NCBI GenBank assembly: GCA_012514125.1
Contig: JAAZAW010000291.1
Location: forward strand, 1-29,716
Direction: 5' to 3'
Source: Phycisphaerae bacterium
Lineage (GTDB): Bacteria > Planctomycetota > Phycisphaerae > JAAYCJ01
Length of the DNA stretch: 29,716 nucleotides
The position numbers were made by a program, and so were the translations under genes. The notes under the pieces were generated by a model that did not search any database, was not told where the DNA came from, and saw only the letters and a program-made list of their open reading frames with translations. This document shows, piece by piece, positions 8,447-15,791 of the stretch. Positions within the stretch are counted from its first letter, which is position 1. Each line of letters starts with the position of its first letter.

Positions 8447-8908
8447 TTATAGGGAATCCAACGCCGATAGATAAGATTGCCCCCTAGCGGTAAGGGTAAT
8501 TTGTCTGCGGTGGTCGTCGAGGATTTCGATTTGAACGTTCAAATGTTCAGGGGGAAGGATATCCTGGACCTTATCGGCCCATTCGATGGCGATGACGGTT
8601 TGAGGTTGATCGAGCAGTTCATACCAGCCGATGTTTTCCAGTTCTTCGGGTTTGTCGAAACGATAGGCGTCGATATGAACCAGTTGACGATCTTCCCCAT
8701 ACTCGGCGATAAGGACAAAGGTGGCGGAACAGATTTTTTGAGGATCCAGGCCCAGACCTTCGCCAAGTCCTTTGATAAACTGAGTTTTTCCCGCACCGAG
8801 TTGTCCCGACAATGCGACGACGGCAGGGCGCGGTAATTTTTTAACCAGATCGCAGGCGAGCCGGCGGGTTTGTTCGACGGTTTGTGTTTCTATTGTTTTT
8901 ACGAGCAT
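8447..8908 (-). CDS. tsaE: TsaE, tRNA threonylcarbamoyladenosine biosynthesis ATPase
   Basis: A 153-residue P-loop ATPase needed, with TsaB, TsaC and TsaD, for t6A37 modification of ANN-decoding tRNAs. The Walker A loop is GQLGAGKT at residues 35-42. It is followed by CSATFVLIAEY (normally SPTF in the family, here Ser-Ala-Thr-Phe), HIDAYRF at 78-84 and IEWADKV at 108-114, all diagnostic. The frame stays open upstream to 9025, but that extension overlaps the previous gene and lacks family similarity, so the ATG at 8908 is used. No clear Shine-Dalgarno sequence precedes it. Length fits the family. It lies downstream of the phosphatidyltransferase gene on the same strand. Confidence 0.93.
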   Translation of the reverse strand: MLVKTIETQTVEQTRRLACDLVKKLPRPAVVALSGQLGAGKTQFIKGLGEGLGLDPQKICSATFVLIAEYGEDRQLVHIDAYRFDKPEELENIGWYELLDQPQTVIAIEWADKVQDILPPEHLNVQIEILDDHRRQITLTARGQSYLSALDSL

Positions 8909-8927
8909 GGAAAATATATTTTTCTGC

Positions 8928-8950
8928 GGCGGGTTTTTCCGAAACCCGCC
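8928..8950. repeat. Perfect 9-bp hairpin between phosphatidyltransferase gene and tsaE
   Basis: GGCGGGTTT at 8928-8936 pairs exactly with AAACCCGCC at 8942-8950 across a 5-base loop. It lies in the short gap between the phosphatidyltransferase stop and the tsaE start. On the minus strand the hairpin is followed by GCAGAAAAATATA, not by a T-run, so it is not a classical intrinsic terminator. It could stabilise or process the transcript. Its position 20 bases before tsaE may also explain the lack of a visible ribosome site there. Confidence 0.6.
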
Positions 8951-8975
8951 TGACCAACTAAGTCCCGGTATCCTA

Positions 8976-9818
8976 TCACGGATTAAACAATTTTGCCAGA
9001 AAATCGGGCGCGGGAAGTTTGACAAACATAAGAATCAGGATGTACGTAGCGGTCGGGACGACAAAAGGCCAGGCGCCTCGTCGATATCGCCAGAATTGCA
9101 GAGGTGATTTTGGTGCGGGAATTTTGAACTCCCGATCCTGAGTTTGCTTGTAGCAAAAGTAAAGCCGATAGGCGGCGGAGAATGCGGGCAGCAAGGCCAT
9201 CATCCAGACGAGGGTATTGATGTTGGCTGCGAAAGAAGCGATGAGAATACCGGCCATGCGTTCGCCGCGTTGCCAGAAGCCTACGGTGGAGGCGGGAAGT
9301 TCGCATTCAGCCCGTGCTTTGATGTAACTGATCATGACGGCATTCACGGTCGCGAGGATGCACAGGAAGACAAAGGTTTGATTTCCGAGTCTGGCGTAGG
9401 CCAGAGCCAAGCCGCCGAAGATGGCCATGTCGGAGACGCGGTCGAGGCAACTGTCGAGGATGCCACCGAAGTTGGTTTTAAGATTTCCCAGACGGGCCAG
9501 GGCACCGTCGAGCATGTCCATCGCCGAGGAAAGGAAGAAAAACAATGCGGCGTAAAATGGGTAGGGGATTTTTTCCTGGTCCCAGGTCTGCTCGGCACCG
9601 ACGGCGAGGAACCCTGCGCCGATGATGCTAAAGAGTGTACCGGCGACCGTGAGCATATTAGGGGTGATGCCCGACCGGACCAGCAGTTTGACGGCAATCA
9701 GATCTCTGAGCCGGGCGATAGGCTCGGAGAAGATTTTCGTCGCCAAAGAACGGACATAGTTGGGCGATTTATCGGGTTGCGTGTTCTGTTGTGTTTCGGA
9801 TTGCGTTTGCTTTTCCAT
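8976..9818 (-). CDS. CDP-alcohol phosphatidyltransferase
   Basis: A 280-residue integral inner-membrane phospholipid enzyme. The family signature D-x2-DG-x2-AR-x8-G-x3-D-x3-D is complete: Asp101, Asp104-Gly105, Ala108-Arg109, Gly118, Asp122 and Asp126. Hydrophobic helices flank it, as expected for a six-helix enzyme, and there is a 20-residue polar N-terminal tail. The family moves a phosphatidyl group from CDP-diacylglycerol to an alcohol; glycerol-3-phosphate (PgsA) or inositol phosphate are both possible acceptors, so no symbol is given. The ATG at 9818 is preferred over an upstream TTG because TTGGAG lies about 9 bases before it. The start overlaps the upstream membrane-fusion gene by 50 bases. 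Confidence 0.87.
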   Translation of the reverse strand: MEKQTQSETQQNTQPDKSPNYVRSLATKIFSEPIARLRDLIAVKLLVRSGITPNMLTVAGTLFSIIGAGFLAVGAEQTWDQEKIPYPFYAALFFFLSSAMDMLDGALARLGNLKTNFGGILDSCLDRVSDMAIFGGLALAYARLGNQTFVFLCILATVNAVMISYIKARAECELPASTVGFWQRGERMAGILIASFAANINTLVWMMALLPAFSAAYRLYFCYKQTQDREFKIPAPKSPLQFWRYRRGAWPFVVPTATYILILMFVKLPAPDFLAKLFNP

Positions 9819-10878
9819 ACGGGTTGACTCCAAGTATTTTGGCGAGTAACGAAGTTCTGCAGCCTACGATCCAGATTTTTGCGGACATGCCCGCTTTGAG
9901 ATCAATGGAACCGTTAGTGAGTTTTTCGAGTTTTGCTTTGACCTGGACCGTTCCGTCGCCGCTGGCTTGGGGATTGACGACGGGGGCGACCCAATAGAGT
10001 TGGGCGGAAAGATAGCCGAAATTCCACCAGGGATACGAGCTTAGTTCAACGAGTAGGCGTTGATCTTTGCTGAGGAACGAACCGTATTTTTCGGGGATGT
10101 GCGCGACGATCTGGTGATAACTGTTGTCGAAAATTTGTCCCAGGACTTCATTGGCGTCGACGACCTGGCCGATGGACAGTGAGTGCATGATCAGCACACC
10201 GGTCATGGGGGCGGGAATTTTTCGTCGGGCCAGCATGCGCTGGGCGCTGATAAGTTGGGCGTTGATGGTGTCGATTTCGCGTTTTTTGATTTCGATTTGC
10301 GCGGTACGCAGATCATTCTTTTCGATCATTCTCTCTTGAAGCTGGATACGATCCATTTCGCGTTTAGTGGTGGCGATTCGAAGCTCCAGATCGCTGACCG
10401 CGTTGGAATCGCGAAGTTTTTCGACCCGCATGACTTCGTTTTTGGAATCTTCGTATTGAATTTTGGCACTTTCGATGGCGAGTTTGTCCTGAATGATCTC
10501 CAGTCGATTGGTTTCTTCGAGTAATTTAAGCTCAGCCTTGGCTCGTGAAAGTTCCCTTTTACATCGTTCGACTTCGGCTTGTTCCACATCGTCTTCGAGT
10601 TCAATGATGACGTCGCCTTCTTTGACGAATTGTCCCGAACGCGCCAGGACCGCACGGATGGGGCCTTTCGAGCCGGCGCGGAGACTCGCGTCACCGGCGG
10701 AGAGAATATAGCCATAACCTGGGATATAGAAAGTGGCTGGAATCAGATAAAGAATAACGAGAACCGCCAGGGGGATACCTAGAAAAATGGTGAGGTAAAA
10801 TTTGGTTCGTTTAGGTTTGGGCTTGTTTTCCTGTGCTTCGACCTTTTCTTTTGTTTCGTCGGTTTGTGACTTTGTCAT
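9769..10878 (-). CDS. HlyD-family membrane fusion protein (periplasmic adaptor)
   Basis: A 369-residue protein with a basic, charged cytoplasmic tail (1-26), one membrane helix at about 27-50, a split lipoyl/barrel-sandwich domain (about 60-100 and 215-250), a long charged alpha-helical hairpin between them (about 100-205, coiled-coil-like), and a beta-barrel C-terminal part ending near the AGMSAKIWI motif. Such adaptors connect an inner-membrane pump to an outer-membrane TolC channel. No transporter gene sits beside it; the nearest TolC-family gene is at 26709. The ATG at 10878 is chosen over a GTG two codons upstream because AAAGGA lies about 8 bases before it. First gene of a minus-strand unit with the phosphatidyltransferase and tsaE. 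Confidence 0.85.
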   Translation of the reverse strand: MTKSQTDETKEKVEAQENKPKPKRTKFYLTIFLGIPLAVLVILYLIPATFYIPGYGYILSAGDASLRAGSKGPIRAVLARSGQFVKEGDVIIELEDDVEQAEVERCKRELSRAKAELKLLEETNRLEIIQDKLAIESAKIQYEDSKNEVMRVEKLRDSNAVSDLELRIATTKREMDRIQLQERMIEKNDLRTAQIEIKKREIDTINAQLISAQRMLARRKIPAPMTGVLIMHSLSIGQVVDANEVLGQIFDNSYHQIVAHIPEKYGSFLSKDQRLLVELSSYPWWNFGYLSAQLYWVAPVVNPQASGDGTVQVKAKLEKLTNGSIDLKAGMSAKIWIVGCRTSLLAKILGVNPYGKANAIRNTTEHATR

Positions 10879-10897
10879 GACCACTGTCCTTTTGTGA

Positions 10898-10926
10898 AAT
10901 AAATATCCTGTATTGCCCTGAGTAAA
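10898..10926 (-). promoter_or_regulatory. Weak candidate promoter for the HlyD-family gene
   Basis: On the minus strand, TTTACT (10926-10921) and TTTATT (10903-10898) are separated by 17 bases, each matching four of six sigma-70 consensus positions. The spacing and the location just upstream of the gene make it plausible, but the matches are weak. Confidence 0.28.
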
Positions 10927-11177
10927 GTAGAAGTGATGGATGGAGACATCATGGGACTATGGATGAGATATCTTCCTGCCGGTGAAACCGACGGTTTGAC
11001 TTGATTTATGTCCGAACGTCTGAAAACGATTTTTCTGATCGATCGCCTTCATTTTCAACCTTTCCCGGTTCGCGGATTTCATCAATTCTTAAACGCGATG
11101 AAGATCGTATACAAAAAATAGACGATTCATCTAGTCTAGTGTGAAAGATGAGAATGTCAAGACGATCTGCTGGGAAT

Positions 11178-11183
11178 TATAAT
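11178..11183 (+). promoter_or_regulatory. Candidate -10 element for the glycosyltransferase operon
   Basis: A perfect TATAAT lies 67 bases before the GT4 start codon. The hexamer 17 bases upstream (TGTCAA) is a poor -35, and there is no extended TGn. It is therefore a plausible but unproven promoter, possibly activator-dependent. Confidence 0.4.
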
Positions 11184-11250
11184 AGGGAATAATGAGACAG
11201 GAGAATCGGGCCGATGAGTAAATGATACATAGCTAAGTGGAGAATTATTA

Positions 11251-12369
11251 ATGGCAGGTGTAATGCATCTGGTTTCGACATTTCAGACGAAAACCGATAC
11301 GAAATGGCTGGTCAGGCTGCTCGAGCGAATAGATCGGAAAGAATTTCCGACGGTGGTCGGAGCGTTTTACGATGACGGTCCGGTCCGAGGGCAATTTCAA
11401 ACCCTGGGAATCGAGACGTTTTGTTTGAACCTGCCGAGAGTGTGGGATATTCGTGCCCTGTGGCGGTTGATGAGAATGATCGATCGGTATAAACCTGACA
11501 TTGTGCATACGCATCTGCTGCGGGCGGATTTATATGGCGGTTTGGCGGGCAAACTCAGGAAAAAATGCGTTATTTCGACGGTTTATGCTTATGGGGATTA
11601 TCGGCGGGCGCATCGGCGGGCAGGTTGGGACTGGCTGCTGGATCGGGCAAGCACGGTCTGGGCGGATCGATTTATCGCCGTTTGCGAGACAATTCGAGAG
11701 GATATGAAAGTTCGACTGGGCATTTCACACGAGCAAATCGACGTTATTCATACAGGATTGGACCCTCTGACATCCAATCCGGCGAAAGTGGCGGAGCGCC
11801 GTGCGTCCCTGGGGATGGGCGAGAATGAAAAAGTGGTGCTGGTTGGAGCCAGGCTTAGTTATGAGAAAGGAGTGGATTGTTTCCTGCGGGCGGTGAAGGT
11901 TCTGGCGGATCGGGGCGTCAAAGCCCGATTTTTGGTGGCAGGCCACGGCCCTATGGAACACGAGCTTCGTGAACTCGCTTCGGAACTGGGCTTATCGGAA
12001 ACAGTAAGATTTTTAGGCTTTGTGTCGGACTTAGAGATTCTGATCGAGATGGCGGATGTCGTGGTCATGCCTTCTTACGCGGAAGGACTTCCGAATGTGG
12101 CGTTGGAGACGTTTGGAGCCGCTCGGCCCTTGGTGGCAAGCCGAGTGGGAGGACTGGTGGACCTGAGTATGATAAACAAAGAAGCGATTTTATTGACAAA
12201 ACCGAAGAATTATGTGGATTTAGCCGATAAAATTCAAACAATACTGAAAGATAGTGTTCTGGCGGAGCGGATGTCGCTCGCCGGAAGGACTATACTTGAA
12301 AAACAACTTTCCACAGTTCAGGTTGCCCGGCGGTATGAAGAAACGTATCGAAAAACGTGTCGAAAATAA
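11251..12369 (+). CDS. GT4-family glycosyltransferase
   Basis: A 372-residue retaining glycosyltransferase of the GT-B fold, expected to add a nucleotide-activated sugar to a lipid-linked glycan on the cytoplasmic face of the inner membrane. The N-terminal Rossmann domain has DIVHTHLLRAD (83-93). The donor domain has VGARLSYEKG (198-207, with Arg201 and Lys206), a GHGPMEHEL turn, and the E-x7-E motif Glu278 to Glu286 in AEGLPNVALE, typical of GT4. A GGAG ribosome site precedes the ATG. The gene opens the plus-strand exopolysaccharide cluster and overlaps the next glycosyltransferase by 35 bases. Sugar specificity cannot be read. Confidence 0.92.
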   Translation: MAGVMHLVSTFQTKTDTKWLVRLLERIDRKEFPTVVGAFYDDGPVRGQFQTLGIETFCLNLPRVWDIRALWRLMRMIDRYKPDIVHTHLLRADLYGGLAGKLRKKCVISTVYAYGDYRRAHRRAGWDWLLDRASTVWADRFIAVCETIREDMKVRLGISHEQIDVIHTGLDPLTSNPAKVAERRASLGMGENEKVVLVGARLSYEKGVDCFLRAVKVLADRGVKARFLVAGHGPMEHELRELASELGLSETVRFLGFVSDLEILIEMADVVVMPSYAEGLPNVALETFGAARPLVASRVGGLVDLSMINKEAILLTKPKNYVDLADKIQTILKDSVLAERMSLAGRTILEKQLSTVQVARRYEETYRKTCRK

Positions 12370-13132
12370 TGAGGATGAGCGTGTTTTATTTGACGGCTTG
12401 AAACTCTGGGCGGGCAATTCGGATGCTTTGGAGACGTATCTGATTTCGAGGGCGAAAAGGGGGGATTTAACGCGGGTCTTTTATCTTAACGCTCACACTT
12501 ATAATTTATTGTGTAAAGATGTTGGTTATCGTAAGTTTCTTTGTGAAGCTGAGGTTCTTTATGCGGATGGGATGAGTGTTGTTTGGGCCGCAAGAGCTTG
12601 TGGGGGACGGGTTTTCCGGATGACCGCGGTTGATTTTTTTGATGATTTTTTGGCCCGAGCGGAAGAGGAAGGGTTGGGGCTTTATTTTCTTGGCGGAAAG
12701 CCCGGTGTGGTGGACCGGGCGTGTGATGTATGGCGAGGTCGATATCCGAAACTTCGGATTGTCGGGTCGCATCATGGATATTTTGATCGGGATGGTGTTC
12801 ATCAAGGTGAGATTTTAGCCGATATTAATACTAGCAAAGCTGATATTCTATTGATTGGTATGGGTTCGCCGTCGCAGGAGATTCTTGCGAATCGATGTCG
12901 GGATACAGTGAGGGTCCCGGTGATCTGGACACTGGGAGCGTTGTTCGATTATTATGCCGGTGAGGAAAAGGCGGCGCCTCGATGGCTGGCGAAGATGGGT
13001 TTTGAGTGGTTTTATCGGTTATGGCGTGATCCGCGGAACAAGTGGCGGCGATATTTGATTGGAAATGCACTGTTTTTATACAGAGCAGGCAAGGTTATCA
13101 TTAAAAGTCATATTTCAGGGATAAAACAGTGA
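12335..13132 (+). CDS. WecG/TagA/CpsF-family (GT26) glycosyltransferase
   Basis: A 265-residue peripheral membrane glycosyltransferase of the WecG/TagA/CpsF family, which adds the second sugar to undecaprenyl-linked intermediates. Family marks seen are LNAHTYNLL (51-59), YADGMSVVWAAR (76-87, with Asp78 as candidate catalytic residue), RMTAVDFFDDFL, LYFLGGKPGVV and a GMGSPSQE segment. A basic, aromatic C-terminal tail (FEWFYRLWRDPRNKWRRYL) fits membrane binding. The frame is open to 12254, but the ATG at 12335 gives the normal family length. It overlaps the GT4 gene by 35 bases, and its TGA overlaps the GTG start of the next gene, so the three are translationally coupled. Confidence 0.9.
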   Translation: MKKRIEKRVENNEDERVLFDGLKLWAGNSDALETYLISRAKRGDLTRVFYLNAHTYNLLCKDVGYRKFLCEAEVLYADGMSVVWAARACGGRVFRMTAVDFFDDFLARAEEEGLGLYFLGGKPGVVDRACDVWRGRYPKLRIVGSHHGYFDRDGVHQGEILADINTSKADILLIGMGSPSQEILANRCRDTVRVPVIWTLGALFDYYAGEEKAAPRWLAKMGFEWFYRLWRDPRNKWRRYLIGNALFLYRAGKVIIKSHISGIKQ

Positions 13133-13851
13133 CTGTCATATACGAGAACAAGATTAACGTTGAATCTATACCTTATTCGGGGGTCTATGTGTGGTTTTCA
13201 GAAGAATATTCATGCAGCGGACATCGTGAACTTTTGAGCTGGCCTGTTTCACGAAGGTATCGAATCTGCAAACGGATTTTTGATGTGGTGTTGGCGAGCG
13301 TGGCTTTTTTGGTGAGTTTACCGATTTTACTTATCGCGGGGTTGGCGATTCGGTTGACGTCTCGCGGACCTGTGATTTTCAAGCAAAAGCGGGCGGGGTT
13401 GATGGGCAAGACTTTTACGATGTACAAGCTTCGCACGATGAAGGCGGGTCAGACGGGGGATGTTTATTATGGTCCGCAGGAGGGGCGAAACGGTCCGGCT
13501 TTTAAGTTGAAGAACGATCCTCGTATTACGTGGGTGGGTCGTTTTCTTCGGCGGACGAGTATCGATGAATTGCCGCAGTTGATGAATGTGATTATGGGGC
13601 AGATGTCACTGGTGGGTCCGAGGCCTTTGCCGTTGGACCAGGTTCGGGTGGACAGCGTTGAAGAACGCTCTCGATTGACGGTCAAGCCGGGGATAACGGG
13701 ATTGTGGCAGGTTTCCGGGCGAGCGGATGTGCCTTACGAAGCATGGATTGAGATGGATTTGTATTATGTTCAGCATCAGAGTTTATGGCTTGATGCGCAG
13801 ATTCTTTTCAAGACAATACCGGCGGTGTTGTCGTGCCGCGGGGCATATTAA
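13129..13851 (+). CDS. Initiating sugar-phosphate transferase (WcaJ/PglC family)
   Basis: A 240-residue polyprenyl-phosphate glycosyl-1-phosphate transferase that starts repeat-unit synthesis by moving a sugar phosphate from a UDP-sugar to undecaprenyl phosphate. Motifs in order: KRIFDVVLAS (48-57), a re-entrant hydrophobic helix at about 52-76, KLRTM (100-104), RRTSIDELPQLMNV (141-154, with the Asp146-Glu147 catalytic pair), SLVGPRP (160-166) and KPGITGLWQVSGR (186-198). It is the short monotopic form without the four N-terminal helices of full WcaJ, but has about 47 extra N-terminal residues of unknown role. The start is a GTG overlapping the preceding TGA (GTGA). It ends 17 bases from a convergent gene. 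Confidence 0.93.
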   Translation: MTVIYENKINVESIPYSGVYVWFSEEYSCSGHRELLSWPVSRRYRICKRIFDVVLASVAFLVSLPILLIAGLAIRLTSRGPVIFKQKRAGLMGKTFTMYKLRTMKAGQTGDVYYGPQEGRNGPAFKLKNDPRITWVGRFLRRTSIDELPQLMNVIMGQMSLVGPRPLPLDQVRVDSVEERSRLTVKPGITGLWQVSGRADVPYEAWIEMDLYYVQHQSLWLDAQILFKTIPAVLSCRGAY

Positions 13852-13868
13852 TATTATTTATATTGCTT

Positions 13869-14462
13869 TCAGCTTCTGATTTCCTTGGAATAGGCTTCCT
13901 GTTCTTTTTGGTATTCATCTACCAGTTCATTCAGGGTTGCGTTAAGCTCTTCGATGTCCTGAATGTTTCCTTTGGCTACAATTTTTCCCAGAGGGCCGAT
14001 GACGAAATATCGGCCTGTTTCCCGGATGTTATAGCGGTTGCGGATAACGCCGCTTCGATCGTGGACGGCGACGAAGTTGGGATTACCGAATTCGGGAAGG
14101 GCCAGGCAAATTTGGCCTGAACTTGTCGTTTGAGGGGTCCAGAAGACATCCACACCGACGACGCGAACTCGCCAATTGCTTCTTTCTTCGACAAAGTCGG
14201 CCAGGTGAGTCAGGGCGGGGTTGTAATCCTGATCGCCGGAGGTAAAGGCGATGATGGTAAAGTCTCCCCGGAAAGCCATCAGGGAGCGGGTTTTGCATTG
14301 ATCGTCGGTGAATTCGAAGTCGGCGAATCTTGAGCCGATCGTCAGCTCATCGCCCAGACCTCGGGCGGTTCCGGTATTGAGTTCCGAAGAATGTTCGGCA
14401 CAACCTGCCAGCATAAGAACCAAAAACGACAGGACAACGGATCGGACAGAAATTTCAGTCAT
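13869..14462 (-). CDS. Thioredoxin-fold (redoxin-like) lipoprotein without CxxC
   Basis: A 197-residue predicted lipoprotein: the signal peptide ends in a lipobox LAGC with Cys21. The rest resembles an AhpC/SCO-type redoxin, with GSRFADFEFTD, FRGDFTIIAFTSGDQDYNPALTHLADF and VHDRSGVIRNRYNIRETGRYFVIGPLGKIVAKG, the last matching the strand-turn-strand before the C-terminal helix. At the place where redox cysteines normally follow the central strand (FTSGDQDYN) there is no Cys, so thiol-disulfide activity in the usual sense is unlikely. The ATG at 14462 is chosen because AGGGGG lies about 8 bases upstream and because it gives a clean signal peptide; the longer frame to 14585 does not. It runs opposite to the flanking polysaccharide genes. 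Role unknown. Confidence 0.78.
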   Translation of the reverse strand: MTEISVRSVVLSFLVLMLAGCAEHSSELNTGTARGLGDELTIGSRFADFEFTDDQCKTRSLMAFRGDFTIIAFTSGDQDYNPALTHLADFVEERSNWRVRVVGVDVFWTPQTTSSGQICLALPEFGNPNFVAVHDRSGVIRNRYNIRETGRYFVIGPLGKIVAKGNIQDIEELNATLNELVDEYQKEQEAYSKEIRS

Positions 14463-14587
14463 TGTGTTTCCCCCTTTGAAACGATAGTTATCAGCCCTTT
14501 GATTTCCAACAGGAAAGAAAAACGCACTGTATCGTTGTTTTCTGTAGAAAACTTTTGGCTGAATCGCGAAACGTTTACCCCACAACG

Positions 14588-15280
14588 TTAGATTGTAACT
14601 TCCTGGAGATATTCTTCAAGTTTATTCGGGGTTAATTGATGAGAAAGGGGAGATTTTATTATTTTTGCGGGGACGCCGACGACGGTGGCGGCGGGGGGAA
14701 CGTCGTTGATGACCACGGCGCCGGCTCCGACGATGGCGCCGGAACCAATTCGGATATTCTGGATCACGGTTGCGCCGATGCCGACGAAGGCTCCACTTTC
14801 GACAATGACTCTTCCGGCGAGTTTGGCGCCGGGGCAGATGTGGGCGGAATTGGCGATGACGGATTCATGATCGACGATGCAGCCGGTGTTGAGGATGACG
14901 GAGTTTCCGATCTGGCAATGGGCGCAGACGAGAGCGCCTGAAGCGATGACAATGTTTTGTCCCAGTGTCACGTTTGCGGCGATATTGGCAGAGGGATGGA
15001 TTGCGTTTATTAATTTTATATCAATTTTTTTGATTTGTTCGACATATTCTCGACGAATGCCGTTGTCTCCGATGGCCACGATGGCGCCGGTGACGTCCTG
15101 AAATTTGAGGAATTCGAGGATTGAGAGGTCGCCAAGGATCTTAAGGCCATCGATACGCCGACCATGCAGTGCGGTATTGGCATCGATAAAACCGACGGGA
15201 TGATAGTCATTGGCGGCGCGAAGGATGTCCAGGATCACTCGACCATGTCCGCCGGCACCAATGATGACAATTTTTTCCAT
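14588..15280 (-). CDS. NeuD/PglD-family acyltransferase (left-handed beta-helix)
   Basis: A 230-residue sugar O- or N-acetyltransferase. The N-terminal Rossmann domain starts IVIIGAGGHGRVILDIL (4-20), which binds the sugar nucleotide. From about residue 95 hexapeptide repeats form a left-handed beta-helix, with the candidate catalytic pair His138-Glu139 in IVDHES and the closing VVGVPAKIIK. PglD acetylates UDP-4-amino sugars and NeuD acetylates sialic acid; which one applies cannot be told here because no aminotransferase or sialic acid genes are adjacent. It likely modifies a sugar of the surrounding polysaccharide. It is transcribed away from the export operon; a weak ribosome site precedes the ATG. 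The gap to the lipoprotein gene downstream is 125 bases. Confidence 0.9.
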   Translation of the reverse strand: MEKIVIIGAGGHGRVILDILRAANDYHPVGFIDANTALHGRRIDGLKILGDLSILEFLKFQDVTGAIVAIGDNGIRREYVEQIKKIDIKLINAIHPSANIAANVTLGQNIVIASGALVCAHCQIGNSVILNTGCIVDHESVIANSAHICPGAKLAGRVIVESGAFVGIGATVIQNIRIGSGAIVGAGAVVINDVPPAATVVGVPAKIIKSPLSHQLTPNKLEEYLQEVTI

Positions 15281-15450
15281 AATCGAAGTCTCGAGGAGAA
15301 ACAGTCAGTTACTAAAACAGTATTTTTCTAAGATTCCGATGAAAATTTGCGTTTCTCTATAAGATATTTCGTATTAAAGAATGAAAAACTTTTGGAAATT
15401 TTTATATTATGACAAAAAATGAATATTTATTAGTGTTTATCATTGGTATA

Positions 15451-15478
15451 TTAAGTTCTTGTGTAAAGGGCCTATAAT
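15451..15478 (+). promoter_or_regulatory. Candidate distal promoter for the export operon
   Basis: A perfect -10 TATAAT at 15473-15478 is preceded, with a 16-base spacer, by TTAAGT, which matches three of six -35 positions. Transcription from here would give a leader of about 300 bases passing through the hairpin at 15604-15632. Confidence 0.35.
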
Positions 15479-15603
15479 ATGTCGTTTTTTGGAAATGGGA
15501 TAGGTTCATTGGGTAGTTTTTAGAGTAAAAGAAATCAAGATAGATTAGTAACGGACCGATAATAGCACAAATAGTTTCATTTTTTGTTGGGTTGTTTTAA
15601 TTG

Positions 15604-15632
15604 AAAGTCGATCATTCTATGGGATTGACTTT
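15604..15632 (+). terminator. Terminator-like hairpin in the export-operon leader
   Basis: AAAGTCGATC (15604-15613) can pair with GATTGACTTT (15623-15632) over ten positions with one G-U wobble and a 9-base loop. The hairpin is followed directly by TTATTGTTTT. It resembles a weak intrinsic terminator or attenuator if the distal promoter is used; the AT-rich stem makes this uncertain. Confidence 0.35.
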
Positions 15633-15673
15633 TTATTGTTTTAAAAGCCGATAGGTTAAGCAGGACAAATAAG

Positions 15674-15702
15674 TTGTGGAATATATATGAAATAGTTAAA
15701 AT
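15674..15702 (+). promoter_or_regulatory. Candidate proximal promoter for the export operon
   Basis: TTGTGG (15674-15679) and TAAAAT (15697-15702) are separated by exactly 17 bases. The -10 matches five of six and the -35 three of six consensus positions. The start would fall near 15709, giving a leader of about 80 bases that begins just before the folded GC-rich segment. Confidence 0.4.
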
Positions 15703-15717
15703 CGTACACTCAATCTA

Positions 15718-15764
15718 TGCTTGCCGGGAAGCAGGAACCTCCGGTGGGCGATCAATGATCATCG
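15718..15764 (+). ncRNA. GC-rich foldable 5' leader, no family recognised
   Basis: A hairpin TGCTT-GCCGGG-AAGCA lies at 15718-15733. Downstream, CCTC and GAGG can enclose a CGAT/ATCG palindromic element, and the CCGG in the first loop could pair with a second CCGG. It lies between the proximal promoter candidate and the ribosome site of the export gene. It may be a cis-regulatory RNA, but no known riboswitch class could be matched by eye. Confidence 0.25.
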
Positions 15765-15791
15765 AGTAGAGGCTTTAATAGGAGACGGCCG

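Larger units (their letters stand above)
10879..11250. other. Divergent intergenic region between HlyD-family gene and GT4 gene
   Basis: A 372-base region with no supportable gene or RNA. It must hold promoters for both directions. Candidates are a weak minus-strand pair near 10898-10926 and a perfect plus-strand -10 at 11178. A short exact palindrome AAACCGACGGTTT lies at 10985-10997 and a CTAG-T-CTAG element near 11131. No tRNA, transposon end or long repeat is visible. Confidence 0.5.
15281..15791. other. 511-base AT-rich regulatory region ahead of the polysaccharide export operon
   Basis: This divergent region has no supportable protein or tRNA gene. From 15300 to about 15715 it is strongly AT-rich with frequent stops in all frames. 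The last 75 bases are abruptly GC-richer and can fold. It contains two candidate promoters (15451-15478 and 15674-15702), a 10-bp hairpin followed by a T-rich run (15604-15632) and a folded leader (15718-15760). The arrangement suggests that export gene expression is controlled here. Confidence 0.55.

Noticed and set aside
8909..9025. Longer N-terminus for TsaE
   Set aside because: The 39 extra residues overlap the phosphatidyltransferase gene and cover the hairpin region; the family length and motifs fit the ATG at 8908.
13852..13868. Bidirectional terminator between the convergent sugar transferase and redoxin-like genes
   Set aside because: The 17-base gap is only AT-rich; no stem with a T-run is visible.
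14463..14585. Extended N-terminus for the redoxin-like lipoprotein
   Set aside because: The extension would bury the lipoprotein signal peptide; the strong AGGGGG site supports the ATG at 14462.
15718..15764. Cyclic di-GMP (GEMM) or c-di-AMP riboswitch before the export gene
   Set aside because: A GCAGGAACCTCCGG stretch is loosely similar to riboswitch core strings, but the conserved core bases and paired stems are not present and the segment is too short.
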